A stretch of DNA of 64,000 nt from JANQHS01 sp965267505 (GTDB lineage: Bacteria > Bacteroidota > Bacteroidia > Cytophagales > CCMP332). Below the pieces are notes generated by a model. That model was not told the origin of the DNA and did not search any database. It saw nothing but the letters and a program-made list of their open reading frames with translations. The translations under genes were made by a program, and so were the position numbers. The stretch spans positions 62,001-126,000 of the forward strand of contig OZ254081.1 of the NCBI GenBank assembly GCA_965267505.1, given 5' to 3'. Of the stretch, positions 24,730-33,011 are shown piece after piece (position 1 is the first letter of the stretch; every line of letters begins with the position of its first letter).

Positions 24730-25688
24730 TTTAGAAAAAAATGATCCTCAACATAACGAACCGCCCTTCCTTCTTTTAATTCTGGCTGGACCGGTTCCTT
24801 ACCATATAGGAAAAAATCTATAGCCATGGAAGATTCATTGAAACCAAAGCCCGTTCTGATGGAGGTTGCAGAAGAAATCCTTGGGTTTATTTCCAACAGC
24901 TTTGGAGTTCCATTGTCTAATCGGAATTGAAAATTTGTCGGCCCAATTGGCCGAAAGATCTTACACAAATTTTTTACTGCATTTAAAATCTTTGAATCTT
25001 CACATACCTCTGCTTTCTCAGTAAATCCCTCTGATGATAGTTTCCTCCTCAAGGTCAAATGAGCATAAAATCCGCCTTCACCATCACAGAAGGCTGAAGT
25101 AGAAAACTCATTTTCAACATCTCCAGTATAGGGTTGGACAAGAAGTTTTTCGCCGATTTCACTTTTATGGGATTCAAAAGCTTCCCTATCCTTTACGTGG
25201 ATAATTCCTTTGGATCCGAAACCATACCGCGGCTTTAATATTAATTCAGGGCCAAATTTTTCGATGATTTTCGAATAGTCGTTTTCCAAGGTCGATTCTA
25301 TTTCGATGCCGGTTTGGAAACTAGCCAAGTGCTCAAAAAATTTCCATTTGTCTTTAGTCAGTGAAACCAAATTTGGTCTGTTTACTAAAATTTTAGGTCC
25401 AAGAGTTTCTATCTCTTTTAAATTTTCAACCCAAAAGTGCATATCGGCATCGATTCCGGGAATGATCAGATCAAGGTCAAATTCGTTTATGGCTCCTCGT
25501 AACCATTCCAAATAGTTGGGGTCAGAGGTTCTTGGAGCAAGTAAAAAGCGGTCACAAAATGCTTCAGCTACAGAATCCTCGTAGATGGTAGAACCAAACA
25601 ATTCCAAATCACGACCCGACGATTTTAGGGACCTAAGAATCCCGTATCCCACTATTCCACTCGCTCCTGAAACAAGGATCTTTTTCAT
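24726..25688 (-). CDS. ATP-grasp enzyme of the CarB/PylC type
   Basis: A 320-aa protein starting with a Rossmann-like pre-ATP-grasp domain (LVSGASGIVGYGIL) and followed by the ATP-grasp fold: LILKPRYGFGSKGIIHV (about 149-165) for the nucleotide, and PKLLEINPRISSATS (about 269-283) with the Glu and Asn that bind metal. This is the carbamoyl-phosphate-synthase-like subgroup often seen in polysaccharide loci. It would activate a carboxylate and join it to an amine. It overlaps both neighbours by four bases (NAD-epimerase and metallophosphatase). It is the third ATP-grasp gene in the operon. Substrate unknown. Confidence 0.82.
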   Translation of the reverse strand: MKKILVSGASGIVGYGILRSLKSSGRDLELFGSTIYEDSVAEAFCDRFLLAPRTSDPNYLEWLRGAINEFDLDLIIPGIDADMHFWVENLKEIETLGPKILVNRPNLVSLTKDKWKFFEHLASFQTGIEIESTLENDYSKIIEKFGPELILKPRYGFGSKGIIHVKDREAFESHKSEIGEKLLVQPYTGDVENEFSTSAFCDGEGGFYAHLTLRRKLSSEGFTEKAEVCEDSKILNAVKNLCKIFRPIGPTNFQFRLDNGTPKLLEINPRISSATSIRTGFGFNESSMAIDFFLYGKEPVQPELKEGRAVRYVEDHFFLK

Positions 25689-26533
25689 CCTCTATTGTAT
25701 CTTAATTGAGCGATTTCATTTATTCCATCCTTCAAAGTCATCTCGGGCTTTAAACCCAATACTTGAAACAGATTTTCAGACTTGTCGAAGGTATTATCCT
25801 TGATGTCATCCATTTCAGTCATAAATTTTACTCGGGGTTCTTTGCCGAAAACAGAAAATGCGGTTTCGGCAAACTCAGAATAAGAAATATCATTGGTATT
25901 CAAACAGTTAAATGTGCCAAGAACTTTTCTTTTTGCAATCTCTTTTATAACCCGATCCAAATCCGATAAATGCAACAGGTTAATTTTGGGATCATGTGAG
26001 CCAAAAATTGTAACCTCCTCCCCTTTTGAAGCTCTTTCAATGATCTGAGACAAAAAGGGTTGCCTCCTCTCAAGATTGGTTAAGCCTCCATATAATTGAG
26101 GTGGTCTTATTATGGTAAGAGGAATTGAATTTATGTCACAAAACAATTCCAGGGCTTCCTCAGAGGAACTCTTTGAAAGAGAATAACTGGTAAAATGGGG
26201 AGATCCTTTTTTTAATAATGAAAATATTGAGGAGATGTAAATAAAATGCTCTACTCCTCCTTCCAAGGCAGCTTTTGCAAGCCTTAAAGTTCCAATCAGG
26301 TTTATCTCAAAAGCATCAATAAAATCCTTCGGATCATTGCCTCCAAAATTTGCGGATGTTTGAATCAAAGTTTCGATTCCAGAAGGGAATCTAATTGGCT
26401 CTGAAGGCCTACTCAAATCCAAGACGATGTCTGAACTTCTTCTTCCCGCAGTTACGACTTCAAAAAAATCGTCTCCATTAGCTAAAAAGGTTTTGCCAAT
26501 AGATGATGAAGCTCCAACAAGGAGGGTTTTCAT
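25685..26533 (-). CDS. NAD-dependent epimerase/dehydratase (extended SDR)
   Basis: A 282-aa extended short-chain dehydrogenase. The N-terminal nucleotide loop is slightly altered (VGASSSIGKTFLA instead of G-x2-G-x2-G), the active-site pair is present as YSLSKSSSEE (Tyr and Lys), and the downstream block IRPPQLYGG plus LLHLSDLDRVIKEI is typical of sugar-nucleotide epimerases and reductases. It would work on an NDP-sugar keto intermediate. It shares one base with the methyltransferase gene and overlaps the ATP-grasp gene by four, so the whole block is coupled. Exact sugar unknown; a 4-ketoreductase role would fit the aminotransferase at 28,011. Confidence 0.84.
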   Translation of the reverse strand: MKTLLVGASSSIGKTFLANGDDFFEVVTAGRRSSDIVLDLSRPSEPIRFPSGIETLIQTSANFGGNDPKDFIDAFEINLIGTLRLAKAALEGGVEHFIYISSIFSLLKKGSPHFTSYSLSKSSSEEALELFCDINSIPLTIIRPPQLYGGLTNLERRQPFLSQIIERASKGEEVTIFGSHDPKINLLHLSDLDRVIKEIAKRKVLGTFNCLNTNDISYSEFAETAFSVFGKEPRVKFMTEMDDIKDNTFDKSENLFQVLGLKPEMTLKDGINEIAQLRYNRG

Positions 26534-27255
26534 TATTCTGCTTCTATTTCGGCCATGATCCCACAGGACAACTCCGGGTAGTCAATCCCAACCTCACATA
26601 ATGCGTCGATAATTTTTTCATCAAGGTCTAGCGATACAATTTGTTGGGTTGTAAATGGCTTCAAGTAAATGCCTTCCATACTCTTCACCCGGAAACCCGC
26701 CTTCAAAATGTCCGACTCAAGTGAGTCGACCGAATAATATCTCTTATGCCCTAACAAGTGATCATTTTCTGACAATTCCTTAAGATCTGAGAGCAATCCT
26801 GCTTTGTTCCCCAGCCTTCGATTCAAAACTTCAGAATTGGGAACCGAAACAAACATACTACCTCCTTCTTTTAAGTAGGATTTGTATTTCGTCAAAATCT
26901 CAATTGGATCATCAACGTGCTCCAAAATGAATCCTAATACGATCAAATCGAATCTTTCCTCAGTTTCGAAATTCTCAAAATACGTCTCCAATATTTCAGC
27001 TTTACAAGATGGAAACTTGGATTTGAAATTCTCTATTACTGCCGAGGAACCATCCAATACCAGATGCCTTTGGAAGAACTCTGAAAATACATTGGTAGAG
27101 TAGCCATGACCTACTCCTAGCTCCAGTAACGAACCTTTACCTTTTGCCACTCTGAGGATCCTTTTTGGGTACCAATTGAGTAGGATTTCATTGTCAAAAT
27201 CGTAAATATTATTTCCTTGGTATGCTCCTACGTGATCATCCAACTGCTTACTCAT
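26533..27255 (-). CDS. Class I SAM-dependent methyltransferase
   Basis: A 240-aa methyltransferase. Motif I is SLLELGVGHGYST (about 41-53), followed by HLVLDGSSA (acidic post-I residue), and IVLGFILEHVDDPIEIL for motif II. The C-terminal part (SVDSLESDILKAGFRV) matches the paralogous enzyme at 21,334. It probably modifies a sugar or its N-acyl group in the polysaccharide. Located between the SDR epimerase and WbqC; the start is ATG at 27255, with a 30-base gap before it, one of the few sizeable gaps in this operon, in which I saw no promoter box. Confidence 0.86.
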   Translation of the reverse strand: MSKQLDDHVGAYQGNNIYDFDNEILLNWYPKRILRVAKGKGSLLELGVGHGYSTNVFSEFFQRHLVLDGSSAVIENFKSKFPSCKAEILETYFENFETEERFDLIVLGFILEHVDDPIEILTKYKSYLKEGGSMFVSVPNSEVLNRRLGNKAGLLSDLKELSENDHLLGHKRYYSVDSLESDILKAGFRVKSMEGIYLKPFTTQQIVSLDLDEKIIDALCEVGIDYPELSCGIMAEIEAE

Positions 27256-27285
27256 TTGCCATCGATTTAAATATTTTCACAGATA

Positions 27286-28011
27286 TTATTTTTGGCCTGA
27301 AATTATTTCAAATCCTTCCTTAAGTCTGGATTGAACTTCATCCAGGGAATTAAACATCAAGACATCTATTATGCTCAGGTTACTTTCAAGGTGCCTATCT
27401 CCCTGGGGATATTCGAATTCTTTGGTTCTCAAAAATCCTAGTTCAATTCCCTCCTTTTTAAAATTATCGCCCGAGTAAAGATCTAAGCCTCCGATTGGGT
27501 TTAGATACTTTGATGCTCCTAGTTTCTTACAGGTTTCTATTACTCTATTCTCCGATCTCAGATTCTTTAAGTCTGGATCAATTGAAGAAGAAATAACCAA
27601 GCTTGTTTTGATGTTTAAAAACTGGATGGACTTTTCAATACTTCCGAATACAAAGTCAAATAAATTGCTTTGTTCCTGATTAAAAATCTGAGATACAAAG
27701 GGCATTACGGCATCAAAAAAAGGTGCCTTTCGGTAGTTGGCTTCGATCCTTCTTGTAATCTTTCCCAATTCTTTCCAAACTAGCTCACTTAGCACCCTAT
27801 CTCTTATGTCTAAATAATCCGAATCCTTCCTTATAGGAATTGAAAAGTATGAGGCTGCCCCGTTTTCAAGGATTCTGTTTCTGTTTACCCAGGATTTTTT
27901 CGAAAACTGAATGTCATCATATACTACAAACAAGTCAGCTTCATTTATTAATTGGTAGTAACCAATATAAGGGAGTAAATAAGGCTGCATTATAGCAACA
28001 GTCTTCCCCAT
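27286..28011 (-). CDS. WbqC-family protein
   Basis: A 241-aa protein with the family-defining N-terminus VAIMQPYLLPYIGYYQLI followed by DLFVVYDDIQFSKKSWVNRNRI, and a C-terminal LRTKEFEYPQ. WbqC-like proteins occur next to sugar aminotransferases in O-antigen and glycan loci and are generally thought to help N-acylate amino sugars or act in amino-acid modification; the reaction is not firmly established. Here it lies one base from the DegT aminotransferase gene (shared base at 28011), as in many known loci, which suggests that it works on the amino sugar this enzyme makes. Confidence 0.88.
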   Translation of the reverse strand: MGKTVAIMQPYLLPYIGYYQLINEADLFVVYDDIQFSKKSWVNRNRILENGAASYFSIPIRKDSDYLDIRDRVLSELVWKELGKITRRIEANYRKAPFFDAVMPFVSQIFNQEQSNLFDFVFGSIEKSIQFLNIKTSLVISSSIDPDLKNLRSENRVIETCKKLGASKYLNPIGGLDLYSGDNFKKEGIELGFLRTKEFEYPQGDRHLESNLSIIDVLMFNSLDEVQSRLKEGFEIISGQK

Positions 28012-29093
28012 TAGGTATTAACCTCGTCAGCAATAATTTCTATAACTCTTTCCTGGATGGAACCCTCCATACCAAAGAACATGGGTAAGCACAGAATTCG
28101 CTTTGAAAGGTCTTCGGAAGTTGGGCATGCATATCTTTCCTTCACATATGGAAGGGTTGACAGCGAAGGAAAAAAGTATCTTCTGGGAAAGATATCATTG
28201 GCAATCAGAGATGCTTCTGCAGCTTTGGTACGCTCCTCATTTTCAAAGATTATTGGGAAGTATGAAAAGTTGATCTCACATTTCTCCTGAATCTTCTGTG
28301 TCTCTATTGGAAGTCCTTTTACCAAGTCCAAATAGAGTTTATACTGGGACTCTCTAGACTCCAGTATTTTCTCTATGTACCTAAGATTAACCAGCCCCAT
28401 AGCCGCATGGAATTCAGAACTCTTTCCGTTGATTCCAAGAGCGGCAATTCTTTCTGGTCCATGATGACCAAAGTTTCTCATATAAGTAAGCGAGCTTTGC
28501 AAATGGGAATCGGCTGTAAATATTGCTCCGCCTTCTATGGTATGAAACAGTTTTGTGGCGTGGAAGCTAGTGACTGAAGCCGTACCAAATTCAAAAATGC
28601 TTTTGCCATCATACTTGGTCCCAAAGCAGTGTGCCGCATCATAAAAAACTGGAACTCCTGCCTGCTTGGCTATGGCATCTATTTTCTCAATATCACATGC
28701 ATTTCCAAAGCAATGAGTTGGCAAAATGCCTACGACCTCTTCAGATAGGAGCGATTGAATATTAGCTGGACCAATATTTAAAGTTTGAGGATCAATGTCT
28801 GCAAAAACGGGTTCAAAATCTTCCCAAACAATGCTGCTACTGGTGGCGATATAGCTAAAAGGAGTTGTAATTATCTTTCCTTTTTTAGGCAAGGATTTCA
28901 AAACCATCTGCAGACCAATGGTTCCATTTGAAGTCAACAGGGTGAAGGGCAGGTTAAAATATTGCGAGATCTTCTCTTCTAATTCAACAGATAAGGGCCC
29001 AAAATTGGTGAGCCAATTTCGGTCCCAAATCCCCTGAATCAGCTCTTCATATTCCTTCTTTGGCGGTAAAAATGGTTTTGTTATGGGAATCAA
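28011..29093 (-). CDS. DegT/DnrJ/EryC1/StrS sugar aminotransferase
   Basis: A 360-aa PLP enzyme. The internal aldimine lysine is Lys181 in SFHATKLFHTIEGGA, the pyridine-binding Asp is in PVFYDAAHCFG (about 148-158), and the TSNGTIGLQ loop near residue 54 binds the phosphate. Family members transfer an amino group from glutamate to a 3- or 4-keto NDP-sugar. The adjacent WbqC and the SDR at 25,685 fit synthesis of an amino-deoxy sugar, but no NDP-glucose 4,6-dehydratase is in the window, so the keto substrate must be made elsewhere or come from the Gfo/Idh/MocA enzyme at 35,178. Start is TTG at 29093, preceded by an AAAAGGAAA purine tract. Confidence 0.88.
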   Translation of the reverse strand: MIPITKPFLPPKKEYEELIQGIWDRNWLTNFGPLSVELEEKISQYFNLPFTLLTSNGTIGLQMVLKSLPKKGKIITTPFSYIATSSSIVWEDFEPVFADIDPQTLNIGPANIQSLLSEEVVGILPTHCFGNACDIEKIDAIAKQAGVPVFYDAAHCFGTKYDGKSIFEFGTASVTSFHATKLFHTIEGGAIFTADSHLQSSLTYMRNFGHHGPERIAALGINGKSSEFHAAMGLVNLRYIEKILESRESQYKLYLDLVKGLPIETQKIQEKCEINFSYFPIIFENEERTKAAEASLIANDIFPRRYFFPSLSTLPYVKERYACPTSEDLSKRILCLPMFFGMEGSIQERVIEIIADEVNT

Positions 29094-29100
29094 TTTCCTT

Positions 29101-29718
29101 TTAACTTCTATTTAACCAAGGGATCTGAACATTTGAATTCTCAATACCCAGAAACTTTAACAGCTTTTTATCTACGCCGGCTTCAGATAAATTAATGCAT
29201 ATGAATTTTCCACCCCGACTTTCAAAGAAGGACTTTACCTCTTCATTATGATTGATGTAATAGGATTTTAAAATCCTCTCATTGTAAAGATCTTCGTCAG
29301 GTGTTTTAAACATCAATTTATGAGCTTTGTAGGCATAGCCCTTCTTGTAGTAATGGGCATTCAAAAGATCCTTTTTAGTAGGATTTGACTCATTTCCGAA
29401 TTTTTTAGTGTGAAACCTACGAAGAGACTCATACCATACGTCTACGTTATCCCTCTCTGTAAGAATGTATTTGGCGTCAGGAAATTCTTCGAATAATACC
29501 CTGTAAGTGAGGGGAAGGCTAAAGGGAGCGTCCTGGAAAAATTGATAATCCTTTTTGGCTAGTTTAAGGATTTCGGAAAAATTACGTTCCCCCCAATCAT
29601 AAACCAGCTTCTCTCCTTCTCTTTGGGGTGCTACCTTATATCCAAGTTCCCTGAAAAAGCTTGTTAAGCTTGTGGTGCCAGTTTTGTTTAATCCTACACA
29701 AAAGATCTTTTGGTTCAT
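29101..29718 (-). CDS. Sulfotransferase family protein (small type)
   Basis: I use ATG 29718, which makes an ATGA overlap with the Wzx gene, instead of the upstream TTG 29730 (205 aa). The PAPS 5'-phosphosulfate loop is FCVGLNKTGTTSLTSFF near the N-terminus, and the 3'-phosphate region is YILTERDNVDVWYESLRR (about 92-109). The C-terminal FICINLSEAG resembles the end of the same family, in which the enzyme works on small or lipid-linked acceptors. It is not closely similar to the other sulfotransferase at 10,904. Together they suggest sulfate at two positions. Alternative family role: a non-sulfating P-loop transferase; less likely. Confidence 0.82.
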   Translation of the reverse strand: MNQKIFCVGLNKTGTTSLTSFFRELGYKVAPQREGEKLVYDWGERNFSEILKLAKKDYQFFQDAPFSLPLTYRVLFEEFPDAKYILTERDNVDVWYESLRRFHTKKFGNESNPTKKDLLNAHYYKKGYAYKAHKLMFKTPDEDLYNERILKSYYINHNEEVKSFFESRGGKFICINLSEAGVDKKLLKFLGIENSNVQIPWLNRS

Positions 29719-31154
29719 ATCTTTTTCCAAGCTAAAAAATGGGCTTTATTCCTATTCACATACTCAAAAAGATCACCACCAAAAAAGATAAAGTAGAGGC
29801 CAAAAAACAGCAGGTACGCAAATGACAGAATAGTCAGGTTCACATATCCAAACGCTCCCAAATTAAAATTGAAAAAGAGTAGTGCCAGGATTAAAAAAAC
29901 AGGTATGAACCTGAATACCGATTTCAATATTTTACTTGGTTTAATGCTGATCTTAATTCCTATATAAATGCAATTCACAAAAACCAGAAAGTAATTGACC
30001 ACTAACAATGCCCACAAAAACGGGACAAAGCCGTAAATGAATCCAACGATAATTGCAGAAAAATAGACTGCTTTTCGCAGTAGCCCAAAAAGCAAATTCT
30101 CTCGGGCAAAACCCTTACTTACTAGTGCATTAATTAGCAGAGCATTTATCGGAAGAGCAATTGCAAATAATATGGTGATTTGAAAGATGGGAACTGATTC
30201 TTTCCATTGCGGACCAAATAATCCAAGAATTATTTGCTTTCCCCAAATCATAACTAATCCCGTCAAAAGAAATCCTACAAACGACACTGTGAGCAGTGCC
30301 TTCAATAATAATCTTGAAAATGATTCATCGTCGTTTTGAAGTTTGCTCAAAACAGGAAAGAAAACCTTACTAAAAGTTGTCGAGGTGTTTCTTGCCACAA
30401 GGTTTTTTAATGAATCAGCCCTTGTGTATAAACCAAGGGTTGTAGCGTCAAATGCTTTTGCCACAAATAAGATGTCAAGCTTTTTGAATGCCGTGGAGAC
30501 TATTGAATCTAAAAACCTATAAAAACTAAAGCCAAATAGTTGCTTCATTTCAGAAATGGAAAAGTGAAATGAGGGTCTCCATGGGCTTAACGCCCAAATA
30601 AGAACGGCATTAAAAAAGGAATTAAGAATCGACTGTACCACCAAAGCATAGACTCCATACCCTTTGAAAGCAAGGAATACTCCAATCGAGCCGGCAAAGA
30701 ACTGGGCTAACAAAGACCTAATGGTAAGGGCTTTAAAGTTTAGCTTTCTCTTAAAGTGAACCATCTGAACCTGAGAGAAAGAGGCAAAGACCAAATTCAA
30801 TGAAAGAAGCCTTACAATATCTTCAACCTCTGCCTGACCATAGAAAGAGGCTATTGGGACTGATATAATCTGAAAGATCAGGCATAGGAAAAAGCCTATT
30901 GAAATGTTTAGAAAAAAGATAGTTGAATAAGCCTCATTAGTATTCTCCAGTCTTTGAATCAATGCAGAAGAAAATCCAAAGTTTGAAAATACCTGGGAAA
31001 ATGAAATGAAGACCATTGCCATGCCAACTAGTCCAAATTCAGCCGGACTGAGAATCCTTGCCAGGAAAATCGAAATAATAAATCCCATTCCCTGCTGGGA
31101 AACAACCCCCAGAAAATCCCAGGAAAATGCTTTTAGGATCTTGCTTTTATTCAT
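29715..31154 (-). CDS. Lipid-linked repeat flippase (Wzx-like, MOP superfamily)
   Basis: A 479-aa integral membrane protein with about 12-14 predicted transmembrane segments. The N-terminal SWDFLGVVSQQGMGFIISIFLARILSPAEFGLVGM segment is a textbook polysaccharide-transporter (WzxC/MATE-like) start. It flips the undecaprenyl-linked repeat unit from the cytoplasmic to the periplasmic side. An ATGA overlap links it to neuA and another to the sulfotransferase. It is the only flippase in the window and pairs functionally with the Wzy at 12,722, Wzc at 36,146 and Wza at 38,543. Confidence 0.92.
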   Translation of the reverse strand: MNKSKILKAFSWDFLGVVSQQGMGFIISIFLARILSPAEFGLVGMAMVFISFSQVFSNFGFSSALIQRLENTNEAYSTIFFLNISIGFFLCLIFQIISVPIASFYGQAEVEDIVRLLSLNLVFASFSQVQMVHFKRKLNFKALTIRSLLAQFFAGSIGVFLAFKGYGVYALVVQSILNSFFNAVLIWALSPWRPSFHFSISEMKQLFGFSFYRFLDSIVSTAFKKLDILFVAKAFDATTLGLYTRADSLKNLVARNTSTTFSKVFFPVLSKLQNDDESFSRLLLKALLTVSFVGFLLTGLVMIWGKQIILGLFGPQWKESVPIFQITILFAIALPINALLINALVSKGFARENLLFGLLRKAVYFSAIIVGFIYGFVPFLWALLVVNYFLVFVNCIYIGIKISIKPSKILKSVFRFIPVFLILALLFFNFNLGAFGYVNLTILSFAYLLFFGLYFIFFGGDLFEYVNRNKAHFLAWKKI

Positions 31155-31852
31155 TTCAGACTGCCCAGGTTTTCTTTGGCGAGAAACTCAGCAAATCGAA
31201 AATCAAATTCATTATTAATATCAACTGATCTTTCTTCAGGCATTTCAACTCCCATACATGGATCCCCGATCACTTGGCCTGTTTGCAGAACTTCCACTTT
31301 ACTCATATAAACTCCACCGTTTCTTGAGTAAGCTGATTCTATTTCCTGCATATTGAATTTTTCTTCCTTAGAGCCGAAATAGGATTCCAACCGATGTCCC
31401 TTCATGCGCTTCAGTTTTTTGGGATGAGTCATTTGATCGATCCTTTTCACCGTGACCACGGTTATGCAATCAGATGACTTGAAAAGTTGAAAGCATTTGT
31501 TAACATCCTCAGAATTTAGAAAAGGCGTTGTTGCCTGTAAAATGCAGAAAGCATCAAACTCTTTTCCATCTTCTTTATAGAACCCAAGACAATGTTGAAC
31601 ATATTCATAGGCGGTTGACCTTTCGTTCGATATTGCTTGGGGTCGTTCTAAAAAGTTAACTTTCTCAGGATACCCGCTTTCGCCCAGGATCTCCTTATCA
31701 TTTGTACTTACCACGATTTCAGTAAAAAATTCGCACCCCAAGGCAACATCAATTGGGTATTTAAAAAGTGGTTTTCCATCAAGAATCAATTTATTCTTGT
31801 TTTTAAGCCTGGTTGAGCCAGAACGGACCGGAATGATTGCCAGGATTCTAAT
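31151..31852 (-). CDS. neuA: N-acylneuraminate cytidylyltransferase, probable ATT start
   Basis: The first ATG/GTG/TTG in frame is TTG 31789, which would cut away the nucleotide-binding segment. Upstream, in the same open frame, the conserved N-terminus RILAIIPVRSGSTRLKNKNK is encoded, so the real start must lie near 31852. There the frame reads ATT AGA ATC CTG, with ATT sharing its T with the TAG of neuC (ATTAG). An ATT start gives 233 aa, the usual size. Further family features: LERPQAISNERSTAYEYV, LQATTPFLNSEDV, and VDINNEFDFRFAE at the end. It makes the CMP-nonulosonate donor. NeuB, NeuC and NeuA are consecutive. Function is secure; the start codon is inferred. Confidence 0.86.
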   Translation of the reverse strand: MRILAIIPVRSGSTRLKNKNKLILDGKPLFKYPIDVALGCEFFTEIVVSTNDKEILGESGYPEKVNFLERPQAISNERSTAYEYVQHCLGFYKEDGKEFDAFCILQATTPFLNSEDVNKCFQLFKSSDCITVVTVKRIDQMTHPKKLKRMKGHRLESYFGSKEEKFNMQEIESAYSRNGGVYMSKVEVLQTGQVIGDPCMGVEMPEERSVDINNEFDFRFAEFLAKENLGSLK

Positions 31853-33011
31853 AGGTAAGTACTTTATCGATTTTTAGGGGAACAGACTTCAGAAGATTTG
31901 CTATTCTTTTTCCTGAATCCCCACCGCCATACACATTCTCAGAAGTATAGGACCCATGCTCGATTTGAGATTGGATAGCATCTCTGATTGAGTCTCGTTG
32001 GTAATCTACATCAACAACGTTTGCCCCTCGATCTCGATTTCTTTGTCTATCGCCAATATTTACAACTGGCACCCCAAGGAAAGAGCTTTCCCTAATTCCT
32101 ACACTGGAATTCCCAATAAGGCATGAACTTCCTCTGATCAGATTTAAGAAGTCATGAGGCTCCATATTCTTAAAGAATCTGATGTTCGAAGTCTTTTCAT
32201 TTTCCCTGAAAGATCTAATTCCTCTCGAGGTTCCATCTGCACCAGCATCAATATTTGGCCAAAACCATAAGGTTGGAATACCAAGATCCCTGATTGCAAA
32301 AAGAGTTTCCTCAATGTGTTTTCTGGAATCTTTGTGTGCGGTGGTGACTGGGTGTTGAAGTACGACCAGGTATCCGTTGCTTATATCCAGATCTGCTCCT
32401 ACACCACCGTATTTCTTTATTAATTCTCTTGCATCTATTGGATTGCCAGATAAAACCTCACTTGCAAGATCAATGGAAGGGCAACCGGTGTTCATCACAA
32501 AATCAGGTTCTTCTCCCAGTCTTAACACTCTAGCCATTGCAGATTCACTCGCTACAAAGTGATAATCCGCCAATTTGGTAATGGCATGTCTTACTTTCTC
32601 GTCAATATTCCCCGTCACCTCACCACCTTGGATATGAGCTAATGGAATATTCATATAAGAAGAACTGATCGCTGTAGCCATGGTTTCGAATCGATCTGCC
32701 ACAGTTACCACAATATCGGGATCAAGGTTGTCAAATACAGTCGACAATTCCAATATCCCAATTCCGGTTGTCTTTGCTGCAGCAGTAAGGTTTTCACCTT
32801 CTAAGACATTGAATACTTTCGCTGAAATATGAAAACCATCCTCTTCAATCACCTTTACGGCCGAACCATATTTATCCAAAAGAGCTGAGGCCGCCACCAC
32901 CAATTGAAGTTCTAGATCTCGGTGCTCCTCAATGGCTTTTATGACAGTTTTTACCCGACTATAGCTAGGCCTTGCAGTTACCACCACACAGATTTTTCTT
33001 TTACTCATCAT
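31848..33011 (-). CDS. neuC: UDP-N-acetylglucosamine 2-epimerase (hydrolysing)
   Basis: A 387-aa enzyme of the hydrolysing NeuC/LegG group, which releases ManNAc (or a 2,4-diacetamido-trideoxymannose) and UDP. Typical blocks are VVTARPSYSRVKTVIKAI, TVADRFETMATAI, PLAHIQGGEVTGNIDEKVRHAITKLADYH (adjacent segments) and CLIGNSSVGIRESSFLGVPVVNIGDRQ. Two ATGs in tandem (33011, 33008) overlap the end of neuB by 8-11 bases. Sialic versus legionaminic acid synthesis cannot be separated by eye; the LegB dehydratase and LegH acetyltransferase are not in the window, which leans towards Neu5Ac-type substrate. Confidence 0.9.
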   Translation of the reverse strand: MMSKRKICVVVTARPSYSRVKTVIKAIEEHRDLELQLVVAASALLDKYGSAVKVIEEDGFHISAKVFNVLEGENLTAAAKTTGIGILELSTVFDNLDPDIVVTVADRFETMATAISSSYMNIPLAHIQGGEVTGNIDEKVRHAITKLADYHFVASESAMARVLRLGEEPDFVMNTGCPSIDLASEVLSGNPIDARELIKKYGGVGADLDISNGYLVVLQHPVTTAHKDSRKHIEETLFAIRDLGIPTLWFWPNIDAGADGTSRGIRSFRENEKTSNIRFFKNMEPHDFLNLIRGSSCLIGNSSVGIRESSFLGVPVVNIGDRQRNRDRGANVVDVDYQRDSIRDAIQSQIEHGSYTSENVYGGGDSGKRIANLLKSVPLKIDKVLTY

